Positions 36,131 to 48,754 of a stretch of DNA of 64,000 nt are shown here, piece by piece (position 1 is the stretch's first letter; each line of letters begins with the position of its first letter). The DNA comes from Sciurus carolinensis (lineage: Eukaryota; Chordata; Mammalia; Rodentia; Sciuridae). Where the stretch lies: positions 111,214,643 to 111,278,642 of the forward strand of contig NC_062220.1 in the NCBI RefSeq assembly GCF_902686445.1, read 5' to 3'. The notes beneath the pieces were generated by a model, which saw only the letters and a list, made by a program, of their open reading frames with translations, did not search any database and was not told the origin of the DNA. Made by a program: the position numbers and the translations under genes.

Positions 36131-36184
36131 AAATTTATCTGCATTTATTTAACTCTACTAAGTTAATAAATATAGATATGGGTA

Positions 36185-36950
36185 TAATCATATTAGTTCT
36201 GTTTCTCTGGAGAACTCTGACTAATACAATTATTGTATTCAGAGCTTATTTGAGTTTCAAGGGGGGGCGGTGGAGATTTTATTCCAACTGTAAAAGCTGT
36301 GGAAATAAGGTTATGTTCCTTGAAAAGCGGAAGACAAAAATATTTTGTCTAAAGGGGAGCGAACTTTGTGCCGGTCACTATATGAAATGAAATGCCTTGG
36401 GCAGCTCACTAGTATTTCTAAACCATACTGTTCCCACACTAACAATCCATTGGAAGAGACATACAGGTTGCCTGATTCTGGGTGTGCAGCCTCCTGAGGA
36501 AAGTGTGAGGTGAATGGACTCTGGAGAAGCTGATGCTCTGGGCTTTGTGCTTCAGGAACTTTCTACAAGCTTGTATGTACTCTCAAATGATCTGGCTCTA
36601 AACACTGCTTTCCTTGACAAATGTTAAAATTAATTTACAAATCCAGAGCGCACACTAGTATATCAGGGGGCAGCAGCAATGCATCAAATCCAAATTTAAT
36701 ATTGTCTGTGATATGATTATTAAAGTGCTGGGAATATTTAATAATCTTATTCATGCAATAGAATATAAAGGTGTTGTAGTACATATATATCATATTATTT
36801 AAGGAGTTCTAATAATTTTATAACCATTTTCAAAGTACTTAAAATTCATTTTTAGATGTAAGAAAATGTGGCAAAGAATTGCTAGCAGGAACTTTATCTA
36901 GACTGGAAAATATTAAAGAACTAATATTAAAATTTCATTTATCTGTCATG
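36185..36950. other. Intergenic sequence with an unnamed interspersed repeat start
   Basis: At 36,190-36,235 the reverse complement reads 'attagtcagagttctccaga', a phrase found at the start of a widespread mammalian repeat I cannot name with certainty. The rest is unassigned; no gene seen. Confidence 0.4.
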
Positions 36951-37085
36951 CCTTGTAAAGCAAATGACAAAGAGATGAATACTTTCAGCATACAAATAAA
37001 AAATCTAAGGCACAGAGAAGTTCCAGTTCCTTATCTAGTGTGAACCAACTTGTCAGTGCAAGAGCTGAGAGACAAAGGACATAAA
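36951..37085 (+). mobile_element. MIR SINE fragment
   Basis: 'aatctaaggcacagagaagt', 'gttccttatctagtgtgaac' and 'gtgcaagagctgagagacaa' follow the MIR core. Confidence 0.6.
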
Positions 37086-37778
37086 TTTTTCCCTGAAACC
37101 GATGATTGGTATCCCCAATGCTAAATTCTAGTTATGAGAAGGAAAACCAATGACTGCAAGAGGCGGATGGAAACTCGGGAGAAAGTCTTGTTGCAGTGTC
37201 ACTTTTTATCAGAGACCATTTACTGAGCCTGTCATTTTCATCGATGTACTTAAACTGGTAAGTAGGCTGCTTCACACAGACGGGCAGCATCTGTTCCATA
37301 ATGATTGTACCTATCCATGTGAATTAAGCAAGTGGCTCTTTTATTGTTCATTCTGTCAAAGTCAAAGTTCCACATCAGTTATTAGTTGAAGGGAAGAAGA
37401 AAATGGCATCTCTATATCATTTCATTCCAGGTACTAATTCCATCTACTTTATGGGAAAATAGATGTGGATCTTAGAATGACTCATAGTGGCAGTTAAAGA
37501 ACCCACAAAAGTAAGAATCTACAGAAGTAAGTCAGCGAATATTAAATGCACTGGATTTTTCATATAGTTTGACTTTTGCTGTAATTAATAGGTCATGATG
37601 AGAGTAAAAGCAAGAGTTCTAGAAAATTTTTTGCTGAAATAGTAGCTTCAGTATGTAGCATGATGATGATATCATGGGTGCAGCCTTTTCCACTTTTAGT
37701 ATGCTAGACAGATGATCCGGACTGCTGGTGTAGCAACATTGCTCTGAAAAGTGTGTTTGGGGGAAAGTCAAGTAACTC
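37086..37778. other. Intergenic sequence
   Basis: A 79-codon open frame at 37,150-37,389 resembles nothing I know. No gene claimed. Confidence 0.45.
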
Positions 37779-37968
37779 TTTTTTTTTTTTTTAATTTATC
37801 TTTTAATTTTTTACAGACTGCATTTTGATTCATTGTACACAAATGGGGTACATCATTTTGTTTCAATGGTTGTACATGATGTAGATTCATACCATTCATG
37901 TAATCATACATGTACATAGGATAATGATATCTATCTCATTCCACCATTTTTTATACCCCCCCCTCCAT
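37779..37968 (-). mobile_element. L1 3' UTR fragment (antisense)
   Basis: A T-rich tail at 37,779-37,793, then 'acagactgcattttgattca' and 'tacacaaatggggtacatca' are the reverse of the older L1 3' UTR (compare 20,880-20,930). Truncated in the polypurine tract. Confidence 0.88.
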
Positions 37969-38431
37969 TTGGCCTACATGGGTACTTATTTCTGGTGTTA
38001 GAAAAAAAAATCAGAGGAATTTCCCCTATTTCTTTTCTTTTCTTTTTTTTTTTTTTTCATCCCTACTCTGAGTGTTTTTTCAATTCTAAAATCCTGGTCT
38101 TTAGTTTTCAATGCGTTTTTTTTTTTTAATGATATTTTTGAAACTGATGGAATTTCACAACTAATTTATGTTCATTCAACTGTTTAATATTTATACCTTG
38201 AATGAGTCCTGTAATTAGTTTCTCTTGTTATTTCCAACCAGGGATAGTGTGCAGGAACAGAAAATAGAGCTGATTCAAAGACGCAGGGATGTTTAGTCAC
38301 AGAGGCGGAACACAGGATATTGAACTGAATGGATAATGTGCAAGCAGAATCCCCACATCCTTTGGAGGAGGATCCAAAGGACATCCAGGTGTAACAGTGG
38401 TGCTTTTCATGCTTTTTGTATAAACTACCTT
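37969..38431. other. Intergenic sequence
   Basis: Includes a T-rich stretch at 38,030-38,057. No gene seen. Confidence 0.5.
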
Positions 38432-38473
38432 ATGTGTGTGTGTGTGTGTGTGTGTGTGTTTGTGTGTGTGTGT
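38432..38473. repeat. (TG)n microsatellite
   Basis: About 20 TG units with one TTTG interruption. Confidence 0.94.
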
Positions 38474-40074
38474 TTCTCGTCTTTATCTTCCTCCTTTTCC
38501 CTCCCTCTCTACCAGCAAGGGAAACAAGATTAACAATTTTCCTTTCCTAGATCAAGTTATTGTGTCCTTCACTGACCACAAAAATAAATAAGAGTGCATT
38601 TTAGACGAGGAGTCTTTCAAGGCCACCAGCTTAGACATTAATTATATCTGCTAATAATCACTACACTTGGAGTTCAATCCTTGTATTTCCTTTTAATAGT
38701 GCTTTGTTTCCCCTTGTGAGTGGAACATGTCTTTTGGGATCTTTAGTACACTGCCCTCCCCTGTGCTAGCAAATCAATACATTTTTCCTCGTCCTCAAAA
38801 ACTTGGTCCTCATTATTTAGATGGGCACCAGGGACCAGGACTAAACTTTAGTATCACAGGGAGGAAATCCCCTTCAATTTTGCCTCTCTTCAGGGAGGCA
38901 GGGGAAGGGAATGGGGATTCAGGGTCAAGAGTGCAATCTTAGTCTTGGAGAAAAAAGGCATGAAAAAGTAAGAAAACCTCAAATTGTCAAGTAAGGCAGG
39001 CAACTTGCTGAAATCATGCTCAAAAAATGCACTCTAATGCAGAAGCACAGGTAAGGGAACTTAGTCACATCTTTGGCTTGAGCCATGAGACAGGTCTGAT
39101 TTAGAACTAAAGTGCAGGAGCCCTATCCCCAGAGTACACCCCTGTAACCATTCCAGAGTCAGTCAGGGACAATATATAGCATCTAATTTATGATGGTTTA
39201 ATTCAGGTTTGTGCTCATACAACTATTGTGCTTTTCATTTTCAGTATATCACTGGAGATATTTAACACTTTCTTATACTAAAATACTGTGTTGGATGCTA
39301 TTCCCCAACTATAACCTAATGTAATATTCTGAGCACACTTAGGTAGGATAAACTGTAATATTCAGTAAATTAAATGCATTTCTGGCTTATGATATTTTCA
39401 GCTTATGGTGTCTTTATCAGGATGCAATCTTGTGACTAGTTGAGGAACATCTATATTCTGGCTCAGATAAATATCAAGCAAGAATCATTCCAAAACTTGA
39501 GGCATAAATGTCCTGTTAGTAAAGGTGTTGCCCATCTAAGATTCAGGGAATGACATACTAGCATGATAATCACCCTGGGAAAGGTTAACAAGGTCACACT
39601 AACAGAAGCAACTCAATATTTTTATTTTAAAGTAGCATTATTTGAGGACTGATTTGGGATGCTAGGGGAGATTTGTGTGTCAAATACCATAGAAAGAATT
39701 AAAGAAGTTTGCACCTACAAACTTTCCCTCTCATTAATTCCTCCCAATAAGGGTGAAAAACAAACAAACAAACAAATAAACAGAATATTGGTACAATACA
39801 TTTAGAAGTATTTTCAACTTTAAGCATTTATTTTACCATAATCTTTTTTTGAACATACAAAGTCAGGCACTCAGGGCTTTTTTGAAGCTTCCTGGTCCCT
39901 GCGTGTTTTAGTTCTCTTAGGTATTTTGCCTCCCTGCTTCCACCTCTGACTCCAGAGAGCACTGAGAGTGATGCCAAGTAAGAGTATATTGGACAGAATA
40001 TTATTTGCCTTATCAGTTCAAGGCTGACATGCCAACGTGATTCACAGAGTACAGGCACTTTTCCCAAGGTACTA
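38474..40074. other. Intergenic sequence
   Basis: No gene seen. A (CAAA)n patch lies at 39,760-39,781. The part at 38,720-38,850 is LTR-end-like but too uncertain to call. Confidence 0.45.
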
Positions 40075-40354
40075 AGGGAACTTAAAGGAACTGAAAGGTG
40101 TATTCAAATAATTTCACCTACGCTAAAAACCTTTCAAGGCTCTCCTTTGGCTTATTTTTTCTGAAAAAGTTTAGTAGAATTAATTCTTATTTGGTCTATT
40201 GGCTAATATTCATACAATTAGGCTAAAATTAACTTCACAATTTGAATATAGAAGACATGTCTCTAGAGATGAACATATCAAGGCTACCATGAACACCAAC
40301 CTCCATTATTTCAAGTTCTACACATTTTATTGGCCGTTATTCCCTTTGTGGATC
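40075..40354 (+). repeat. Local direct duplication, copy 1
   Basis: About 280 bases that recur at 40,817-41,096. They share 'gggaacttaaaggaactgaa', 'acctttcaaggctctccttt', 'ctctagagatgaa', 'atcaaggctaccatgaacac' and 'ttattccctttgtggat' in identical order. The flanks differ immediately at both ends. The orientation sign is arbitrary. Confidence 0.93.
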
Positions 40355-40816
40355 TTCCCTGAGGTAGGCTGGTGCAATTCTCTCATAAAGCATCAACCAG
40401 TTTTTTGCAAACTTGTGGACTGTCTTTATTGAAAATTTCAAAACTTCTAGGTCATTTCTATGCCAGGTCATGAAATTCCTTTATGTGCCATTCTAGGTTT
40501 CTTTTGGAAAATGAGCCACTTCAAGGGTTATATTTTTAAGTCTATCTTTCTAGAGTTACAAGTGTAGAAAAAAAGAAGAAAAGAGATGAGCATTTCAATA
40601 TTAGTATTTTTTACTGGTTGTGGAGTCAGAGTAGTATTTCTACTTTGTATGTTGGACTTTATAACATCCCATTTATTCATGGTTAAAAAGCTTTTCTTGG
40701 GAAATCAATATGATAATTTCAGGCAAATAATAAACCCAGGTGTATTGCAGAATTGTCTACCAAAGCATATTCAGAGATATCCCTCTTTTTCTGGCTTGGT
40801 TAAATGTATATTACAA
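40355..40816. other. Spacer between the two duplicated segments
   Basis: 462 bases of A/T-rich sequence with no similarity to the duplicated block and no gene. A 93-codon frame starts here at 40,586 but looks like chance. Confidence 0.5.
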
Positions 40817-41096
40817 GGGAACTTAAAGGAACTGAAAGTTGTATTCAAATCATTTCACCTACACTAAAAACCTTTCAAGGCTCTCCTTTGGCTTATTTTC
40901 TCTGAAAAAGTTTAACAGAAGTAATTCTTTATTTAGTCTATTGGTTAATATTGATAAAATTTGGCTAAAATTAATTTCACATTTTGAACATAGAGGACAT
41001 CTCTCTAGAGATGAATGTATCAAGGCTACCATGAACACCTGCCTCCATTATTTCAAGTTCTACACCTTTTATTGGCTGTTATTCCCTTTGTGGATT
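40817..41096 (+). repeat. Local direct duplication, copy 2
   Basis: Second copy of the 280-base block, start-to-start distance about 742 bases, with scattered substitutions and small indels throughout. The divergence suggests an old event. No target-site duplication or TG...CA LTR ends are evident. Confidence 0.93.
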
Positions 41097-41394
41097 ATAT
41101 ACATAATTTCATGTGTATAACCATGTAATCATTTGTGGTTTCTTAAGAGCAAGGAGTTCTTTCCACAGGGTCTATTTGTGCTGATTATCAAGGGTAGGAC
41201 AAAAGTGATTATCACCTATATGGTTAGTAATATAAGTATTAGGTCAACTTTAAAAATTTGTAAGATAATAACTGCAATAAGAATAATATTGGATATTGTG
41301 GAGAAAATGTCCATCCAATTTCATTTCATATCTTAGCACACATATAGGTCTACAACTTTTAGACCTGCAGTTAATTCTAGTCAGAAATTGAGTG
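41097..41394. other. Intergenic sequence
   Basis: Nothing recognised. Confidence 0.5.
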
Positions 41395-41650
41395 GGAATG
41401 ATTGGAACCCATGAAACTACTCTCCTCTGAGTTCTGCCCCTTCCCCAAATCTGATGTCTTAAACACCATATGAGAAATTGCTAGAGCCAGAGACATAAGA
41501 GACCAGCATCCCTCATGCTTAACTTAAAGGAGCTCTGAAATCTTGATTTTATACTTTGCGTGAGAAAGAAATAAACTTTCATTGTACTAAGGCACTGTGT
41601 TTTGAATCTCTGTTGGTTAAATAGTGAACATTTCTAAACTAATACACTAG
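41395..41650 (+). mobile_element. LTR-like 3' end (MaLR/ERVL type)
   Basis: 'tgcgtgagaaagaaataaac' near 41,557, 'aggcactgtgttttgaatct' and a terminal 'aaactaatacac' match the way old ERVL/MaLR LTRs end. The upstream part is unclear, so this may be a fragment. Confidence 0.5.
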
Positions 41651-43959
41651 ACTACCACTTCCCCACTGAGAGATCAATGAAACTTAGAAATGTACAGTGA
41701 ATTCTGTAGGCAACATAAAAAATAATAGGAACAGGTATCAACAATTATTAAAGTCACCATGGAAGGAGTTTTCTTTCTTTTTTGGGACATTCCAGGATGC
41801 TGGGATCTTCCTGTTAGAAATGTATTTTATTTGGTATATTCACTTGTTACTTTCAAGGTAAATTTAATGTATGCTGCAAAGGCTTACAACTACTGTATTC
41901 ATCATGCTGGTGCTCTGAGACTGCATTAAATAAAAATATTTATCATTAATTTCTAACTGGAATTTCTAGTGGGCCTACATTTGGGATAACTGACTAACTG
42001 AATATATACATATAAACATATGTATCAATACACATACACATATAAACATAACCCTACAGAGTGCATTATAGAAGATATTCCACTAATGAGGAAATAAATG
42101 AAGCCAAAACATTACTTTTTCCTTGTAGTTCACCAGGTTGCTTTCCTGTTATGACCCAGTTTGGTAATGTGTTGTCCATCCTCAAGGTGTAAAATGATTT
42201 GGGGCGTTAAGTTGATGCATTATCACCACACAGCAGAGAATATTAACACATGCTATTTAAACACTAATGATATGTAAGCCTTGAAAGTACTAATTCAGAA
42301 GCACTGGTTGTTAGAGAATGGAAATTAGGAATCCACTCCTTATGCTACACCTTTATGGTGACAATTCCACTCTGCCCAGTAGGTGCTGTTGCTGCCACTG
42401 AGAAGAACATTACCTGCCAGGGTAGTGCTCCACCCTCAAGGTTTCCAAGTGGTCCATGAAATTCAGGAAGTCTTTACTCTAAGGTTCCTTGTCCTCCAAT
42501 TCTGCTAGTTCTTTTGCTGTTATTTCTGTTCTGTTTTGCTTTTCCTATTCCTTTTGTTAATTTTTCAAGGAAAGAGTGGGAAGGAATAAAATCCATTGTT
42601 TTCCTAATGTTTACCAATTTTAAATGAAATTTTGGGAACAATAGACAAAATTTTACCATGCTTTTCTCCCCTGTTACTATGCTAAAGATAATTTAAACAA
42701 GGCTATAAAATAGAAATATCTTCACCACTCTCCAAGACATTGTTAATCATAGGTTAATTGCAGAATGAATTGAATGTAATCCTCTATAGGTATGGAACAC
42801 ATTGTGTTGAAAATCTTGCCCTCTATAATGATATGTGCAATAATGAAAGAAACCAATGGATAAGAGGGTTGTAATCCTAGAATCCAAATATATTAGTGCA
42901 GAAAGGAAAATTGTAAATACGCTAATATAGTCTTCTTAGTCCAGAAGTCAAATCTCAAATCTGATTTAAAAAATCTCTCATCTTTGTGGCCTGAGATTAT
43001 CAAAGCAAAAAGACACCATTGATTACTAACATTTCTCCTTGTCAGCCCTTTATCTTGAGAGCATTGTAAGACAATTATCAAGTTTTAGTCTTATTTTGCT
43101 TTCTTCCATTAACCATAAAATATCCTTATTCCTAGACTATTGCAATGTTTTGCCTTTTTAATGTAGGCATGGCTCAATTCCTACCTCAACCAATGTGTCC
43201 TTCTAGTTCATAGTTTATTTCTATTTGTCCTCAAACAGTAGATACAACATCAACCAAGCAACTAGAACAACACAAAACATGCAGATATTTATTTTAGCAA
43301 AATTTGTGCTGTTATTATGAAGAATGACACACATGGAAAAAAACCCAATTATTTATTTGACTTTATTGGAACTGTGGATTGGGATATATAGTGAAACTTA
43401 AACTGGATAAAAATGATATGGGCTCTTAAAAAGGTCACATGAAGAAACGTATCATTCATTTAATCATTAAAAGTAAAAACATTTTGTTGTTACATTTTGC
43501 CAGGCATTAATATTAACACAAAAACTAACAATTGGAAAGAGAATCATCAAAATATTTTTTAAAAAGATAATTATACTTAACTTTCTTTGATTTTATCAAT
43601 TTCTAGATTTACTAAAGACAACTTTTTTGTCAAATCATTATAAAATTACATTGGGCATAATTATTAATTATATAAATAAATGCTTAGTAAATCCATAATG
43701 TGAAAATATTATGAGTCAATTTTTCTGTAATATCAAAATTAATGTTAATCTTCAAACATGGCAGTTTTTAAAACATAGCTACTAATAGCTAACAATGACA
43801 TTTAATTGGATTCTTGAATTCAGAAAGGTCAAAAACACAAATTTATTAGGCAATATATATAAAGCATTTAACAGATTTAATGTGCTACTATTATTTGAAA
43901 ATTACTTGATATTGATGAAACTGACATCTCATGTGCTATTATTATTGTAATAGCAAATC
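41651..43959. other. Intergenic sequence, no gene seen
   Basis: About 2.3 kb of A/T-rich sequence with only short chance open frames and no young SINE or LINE. Confidence 0.5.
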
Positions 43960-44285
43960 AAAATATCTATTTGGGAGCACCAGGAACTTTTTATTCATTG
44001 TTAGTAGGAAAGCAAAAAAAAAAAAAAAAAAAAAGCACCTTGGAAGATTTCTTTTGTTGGTAAAATATAACACAATACATTGCAGTAATTTTATTCCTAG
44101 ATAATTGAAGAAAATTGAAAGTGTCGTCACATAGGTCTGCACATGAATATTTGTAGTGGCTGATTCACAGTCACTAACATCAGTAAATTCTTCAATAATT
44201 TGTGAACAAATTAACAAAGTGTCATATACATTTACTATTCAAAAATAAAAAGAAATAAACTATTGAGTCATATGAAAACATGACT
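43960..44285 (+). mobile_element. Old L1 (L1M-type) ORF2 3' remnant
   Basis: 'tcattgttagtaggaaagca', 'ttattcctagataattgaag', 'tcacataggtctgcacatga' and 'aaataaactattgagtcata' keep the order of ORF2 C-terminal text in old mammalian L1s. An A run (about 44,015-44,034) has expanded within it. Confidence 0.7.
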
Positions 44286-44295
44286 GAATCATTTT

Positions 44296-44740
44296 AAAAA
44301 ATTGTTTTCTTGAATTTTTTAAAATTTGTTCTTTTTAGTTAGTTACACATGACAATAAAATCTATTTTGACTTATTTGTACAATCATGGGATATAACTTA
44401 TTCTGATTAGGACCCCAGTCTTGTGGATATATGTGATGTTGAGATTCACTGTGGTGTAGTCATATATGTACAGAGTAAAGTTATGTCATATTCATTCCCC
44501 TGTCATTTCAATTCCTATTTTTCCTCCCTTCCCTTCATTCCCCTTTGTGTACTCCACTGAACTTATATTCTCTCCCCTTCCTCCGTTTACCCTGCGCTGC
44601 TGTGGGTTAGCATCTTCATTTCAGAGAGAACATTCCACCTTTGGTTTTTGGGAACTGGCTTATTTCACTTAGCCTAATAGTGTCCAGATCCATCCATTTA
44701 CCAGAGAATATCATAAAGTCATCCTTCATGGCTGAGTAAT
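44296..44740 (-). mobile_element. L1 3' end fragment (antisense), older subfamily
   Basis: Reads as the reverse of an L1 3' UTR and ORF2 end: 'ttagttacacatgacaataa', a pyrimidine tract at 44,500-44,590, then 'ggcttatttcacttagccta' and 'catccttcatggctgagtaa'. Confidence 0.82.
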
Positions 44741-45087
44741 TGACTGAATCTTAAATGCATGTTTAAGTGAATGCATTTGTAATGTGATTCTATTTATGAC
44801 AATAAGAAAAGCCATGATGATGTGGCAGAAAATGGACCAATCATTAACAGGAATGAAGTGATTATAACTAAAGGCACCCCACCAGGGAAATTTTAGGTTG
44901 AAAGCAGCTTTCTGCATGATATTGAAGTGCTAGAAAGCAACTAATGTGTTTGATGAAACCCATTTAAGTATGGTGTGTACCACAAAGAGTGAACTTTATG
45001 CAAATAAAGAAGAAGGAGCAGGAGGAAGGGGAGGAGAAGAAGAAAAAGAGAAGACATTCATGAATCCTGGGAGAGAATGTGCAGTAT
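44741..45087. other. Intergenic sequence
   Basis: Ends in a GAA-rich tract at 45,007-45,050. No gene seen. Confidence 0.5.
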
Positions 45088-45321
45088 AAGAAATGAGTCT
45101 GGCCAGGTGTGGTGGCACACATCTGTAATCCAAGCAGCTCCAGAGGCTGAGGCAGAGGATTGAGTTCAAAGTCAACCTCAGCAAAAGCAAGGTGCTAAGC
45201 AACTCAGTTTGAACTTGTCTCTAAATAAAAAATGCAAAATAGGGTTGAGGATGTGACTCAGTGGCTGAGTGCCCCTGAGTTCAATGCACAGTACCAAAAA
45301 AAAAAAAAAAGAAATGAGTCT
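45088..45321 (+). mobile_element. B1-dID SINE with 13-bp target-site duplication
   Basis: The body runs 45,101-45,308: 'ggccaggtgtggtggcacac' (B1-like half), 'gggttgaggatgtgactcag' (ID half), then a poly-A tail. 'aagaaatgagtct' occurs at 45,088-45,100 and 45,309-45,321, showing L1-type insertion. Confidence 0.95.
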
Positions 45322-45598
45322 CAATGAAAAATGCCACTAAAGGGAGTGTGAAGAAATAAGATGACCCAAGTCCCTTTAGAAACAGTGTTTTGACTGGGTA
45401 CTGTGAAGCTGAAAACAAAACAAAACAAAACTGTAAATAACTACAGCATCCAATTAAACCTGTTTCTTATAGAGATACGATTAACCAGTTCTCAAACTGT
45501 TTTAAATATATGCAATTTTTGAATGAGTAAATGAATCAGAGATGACAGTTGGAGGAAGAAGTTACTAAGAAAAATGCAAGGACAAATATGAATCCTAT

Positions 45599-45690
45599 GG
45601 GCAGGGATGGAGCTCACTGGTAGAGAACACTTGCCTAGCATGTATGAGACCCTGGTTTCAACCCCAGCACCACTAAAATAACAACAAAAA
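45599..45690 (+). mobile_element. ID SINE
   Basis: 'gggcagggatggagctcact', 'cacttgcctagcatgtatga' and 'gtttcaaccccagcaccact', followed by an A-rich tail. Confidence 0.9.
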
Positions 45691-46194
45691 TGATTTCTCT
45701 GGTGCTGGATTAACTTTGAACATTCTAGTATGAACTCATTTACTTTAACACATATTCAAATAGAAATATATCACAAATGTACAAATGGCCACTGTATACA
45801 TATATCTGTAAGTTCTGTTTGCTGAGAAGATCTAGAAGCAGTGAGTCCCAGGAGCAATGAGCATACCTTTTACTCAGATTTTAGTATCTAAATACTATTC
45901 TCCAATAAAAGTAAACAGGAACTTTAAAGAAATGACTGATTCTATTTCTGGAACAGAGTAAATGAAAGGTAAAGCGTCTTATTTTAGGAGAAAGTAAGGA
46001 ATGTTTGCCTGCCCCCCAAACCAACCAAACAATCAAACAGGCAAAAATAAAGGACACAAGAGTCAACATGAAATATCCCAAAGAAGGAAATAAAGATGTA
46101 TAAATTAATATTGTCAGAAATAAAAGACTAAATGAACAACTAAATTAGCAAAGCATCTTATTTTTGCAGAAAAATCCCAAACATGCTGAAATAC
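45691..46194. other. Intergenic sequence
   Basis: Nothing recognised. Confidence 0.5.
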
Positions 46195-46855
46195 TCCCCC
46201 AACCCCTGAGAAGCAGCTTAACTCCTCTCCTCAGAGATATGGTTTACCAATTGAGTTTGAACTAGTGATTCTTCTCCAAAGAATAAATATTGAAAAGTTA
46301 CAACCATAATTTTATAGTGGAGAAAACTGGCAGACAGCACCCCACTCAAATGGTGAAAGATAATGTCAATTGTTAAATCATGTTGTATTGGTATCACGTA
46401 GTCTCTGATTTAATGTAATGAAGATGCTTCATCTTTGTGATATTCTTTACAATAGTATAACTTCTGTCCAGTCAAGAAAAAACATAAAAAAACTGAAGCT
46501 GAGGAATATTAGACAAAATTATTTATTGGTACTCCTCAAAATCCTCAAGGATAGACTGAGAAATTTTCATAGTCTGGTGGGGATTAAGAGTTAGAATGAC
46601 TGAATTATACTCAGCATATCATAGGTTGGATTCTGGAACAGAAAGAGGATAGCAATAAGGAAAACTGTGACACCCAAAAAGTACTTTGCTCAGATAATAG
46701 TACTGTAATGATGATAATTTGTTTGGTTTTGATAATTGTGACATATTTATATAAAATGTTAACAGGAGGAAGTGGAATTAAGGGAAATTTCTGTACCACT
46801 TTTGCAATTCTTCAGTTAATCTAGCAATCTACAAATTTAAAATTCAAAGGTATTT
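46195..46855 (+). mobile_element. Ancient L1 (probably L1ME-type) 3' UTR remnant
   Basis: The order follows an old repeat I recognise as an L1M-group 3' UTR. 'ctagtgattcttctccaaag' is at 46,263 and 'aatgtaatgaagatgcttca' at 46,413. 'attggtactcctcaaaatcc' is at 46,525, and 'tggattctggaacagaaaga' at 46,627. 'aaaatgttaacaggaggaag' is at 46,753. The subfamily name is uncertain. Confidence 0.58.
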
Positions 46856-47439
46856 TTCTTATATAACAAGTAATGTATATTTATAACTTTAGAAACTGTA
46901 GATATGAAGTGTAGAAATGACCTGAGAATTGATTACCATCCTGCATGTTCAGGAGTTTAGCATGAGTTTAGTTTATGCTTTACATCTTTTGAAGACGCAA
47001 CTATAAATATTAATTGAAAATCCCCCTGACCTATATCATAATTTAAAATAACATTTGAATTTTACTAAGGTATTTAAATGCAGTATAATCAATCAATGTT
47101 GTGTAATGCTGCAAAGATCTCCTTAAGCATCCCTCAACATAGATGTCTTTCATTATTAGACACTGGGCTCAGAAAATCTTTGTATTTAGTTAACACAAAT
47201 ATCAATTTCTTTGTTATCCACCATGTTATTATCAAGCTTTTATGTTGACAGAAAGAAATCTAATTAAATGCTTATGATTCTTATATATTGACATCACAAG
47301 GGTAAGTAATTCTAAGACTTCCTTCTTGTTTCAAGCATCCTTATCACTTTGCAAATGCTATCTAAAGGTCTTTATATATTACTCATGATATCATAAAACT
47401 GAATGGATTATATTCATTGTGGTTGAAAAGGTATGCTTC
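46856..47439. other. Intergenic sequence
   Basis: A/T-rich; nothing recognised. Confidence 0.5.
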
Positions 47440-48050
47440 TACATTTTTAGTGAGATTGAAAATTAGTATGACTGCTTTGGAAAGCAGTATGGAGATGCCT
47501 CAAAAGACTAGAGATGCAAACACCATCCTACCCAACTATACTGTTCCTCATTATTTATCCAAATGAGCTAAAATCAGCATACCATAGTAATACATGAATA
47601 CCAATGTCTATAGTAGCACAATTCACAATAGGCAAGTTATGGAACTAGCTTAGGTGTGCCTGTCAATAGATGAATGAATAAAGAAAATGTAGTCTATAGA
47701 AACAATGGTGTTCTACTTAACCAAAAAGATGGAAATTCTGCCATTTGCTGGTAAATATATGGAAGTGGAGAAGATCATGATAAGTAAACTAAGCTACATT
47801 CTGTAAGTCAAAGGTCGAATGCTTTCTCTTGCACGAGGAAGCTGAAGAGAGGAAAAAAAAGAATGAAAAAAGGAGATCTTTCAGACATAGAAGGGAGATC
47901 AGTAGAATAGGAACTGGGACCAAGGGAAGGGAGAAAGAGAGAGAAAGGGGAAGAACTGGGGAATAAAGCTGGTAAAGTTATACTAGGTGCATGTTGAAGA
48001 CAGCACAAGGCGTTCCAATTGTATACATAATTATAATTACATATCAATTT
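47440..48050 (+). mobile_element. L1 fragment: ORF2 3' end and 3' UTR, diverged
   Basis: 'gctttggaaagcagtatgga', 'gagctaaaatcagcatacca', 'caattcacaataggcaagtt' and 'atcatgataagtaaactaag' parallel the L1 ORF2 end, then a polypurine tract (47,850-47,960) as in L1 3' UTRs. Confidence 0.85.
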
Positions 48051-48752
48051 TTAAAAGTAGAAATAACATGCAAAGGTAAAGAACAGAATTATAAAACATG
48101 AATTGCCTAATACTTCTCCAGACTGCAGTCTATATGTCAGCATTCACCTAGAATGAAGCAGTCTAATGATACATGTATGGTGTATACCTCCATCTTATTT
48201 TCAGATGTGAAACAAATATTATCCAATCCTTTGGTGAAATTAATTTTGTCTATCAGATGTGTGTCTGTCTAGTATTAATTATAAAATTAAAGAATATAAA
48301 TTAAATGTACTTTGTCTTAGAATTTTCATTTATTCCTACTGATGGGGAATGTGTGTGTTTGTGTATATATACACACACATATATGAAAATATTCCCTTTG
48401 TTAACTAAAACTAGAATACTGAACATGGAATAAATTGAACTAATTGATAACAATGTATTCTTTCCAATTTTCAAAAATGTAATAACTAATTTTGTCCTGT
48501 TTAGACTCAAATTATTCCTCATATTATCTATTATTTTTCAAGATCTTTGATATTATTTGAGAAATATGTTCCTAGGCACCATTTCCCTCTAAATCTTATA
48601 AGCAGCTTTCAAATTATTTTAGATGTTCAAAACTAAAGAGTCTTGAATATTTTTCAATATGAATATATAAACATTTTAGAGATAAGAAGATGCAAATATA
48701 GATACATTAGAAATTAGATAGATTATATACAGATATTGGTTAAGTACTGATA
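48051..48752. other. Intergenic sequence
   Basis: A short TG/AC dyad lies at 48,350-48,384. No gene seen. Confidence 0.5.
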
Positions 48753-48754
48753 GA

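Noticed and set aside
37150..37389. 79-codon plus-strand frame
   Set aside because: No similarity to any protein I know and no gene context.
38720..38850. LTR end
   Set aside because: One phrase was suggestive but no flanking landmarks could be found.
40075..41096. LTR retrotransposon with 280-bp LTRs
   Set aside because: No TG...CA ends, no primer-binding site or polypurine tract, and a spacer of only 462 bp without coding traces; kept only as an unexplained duplication.
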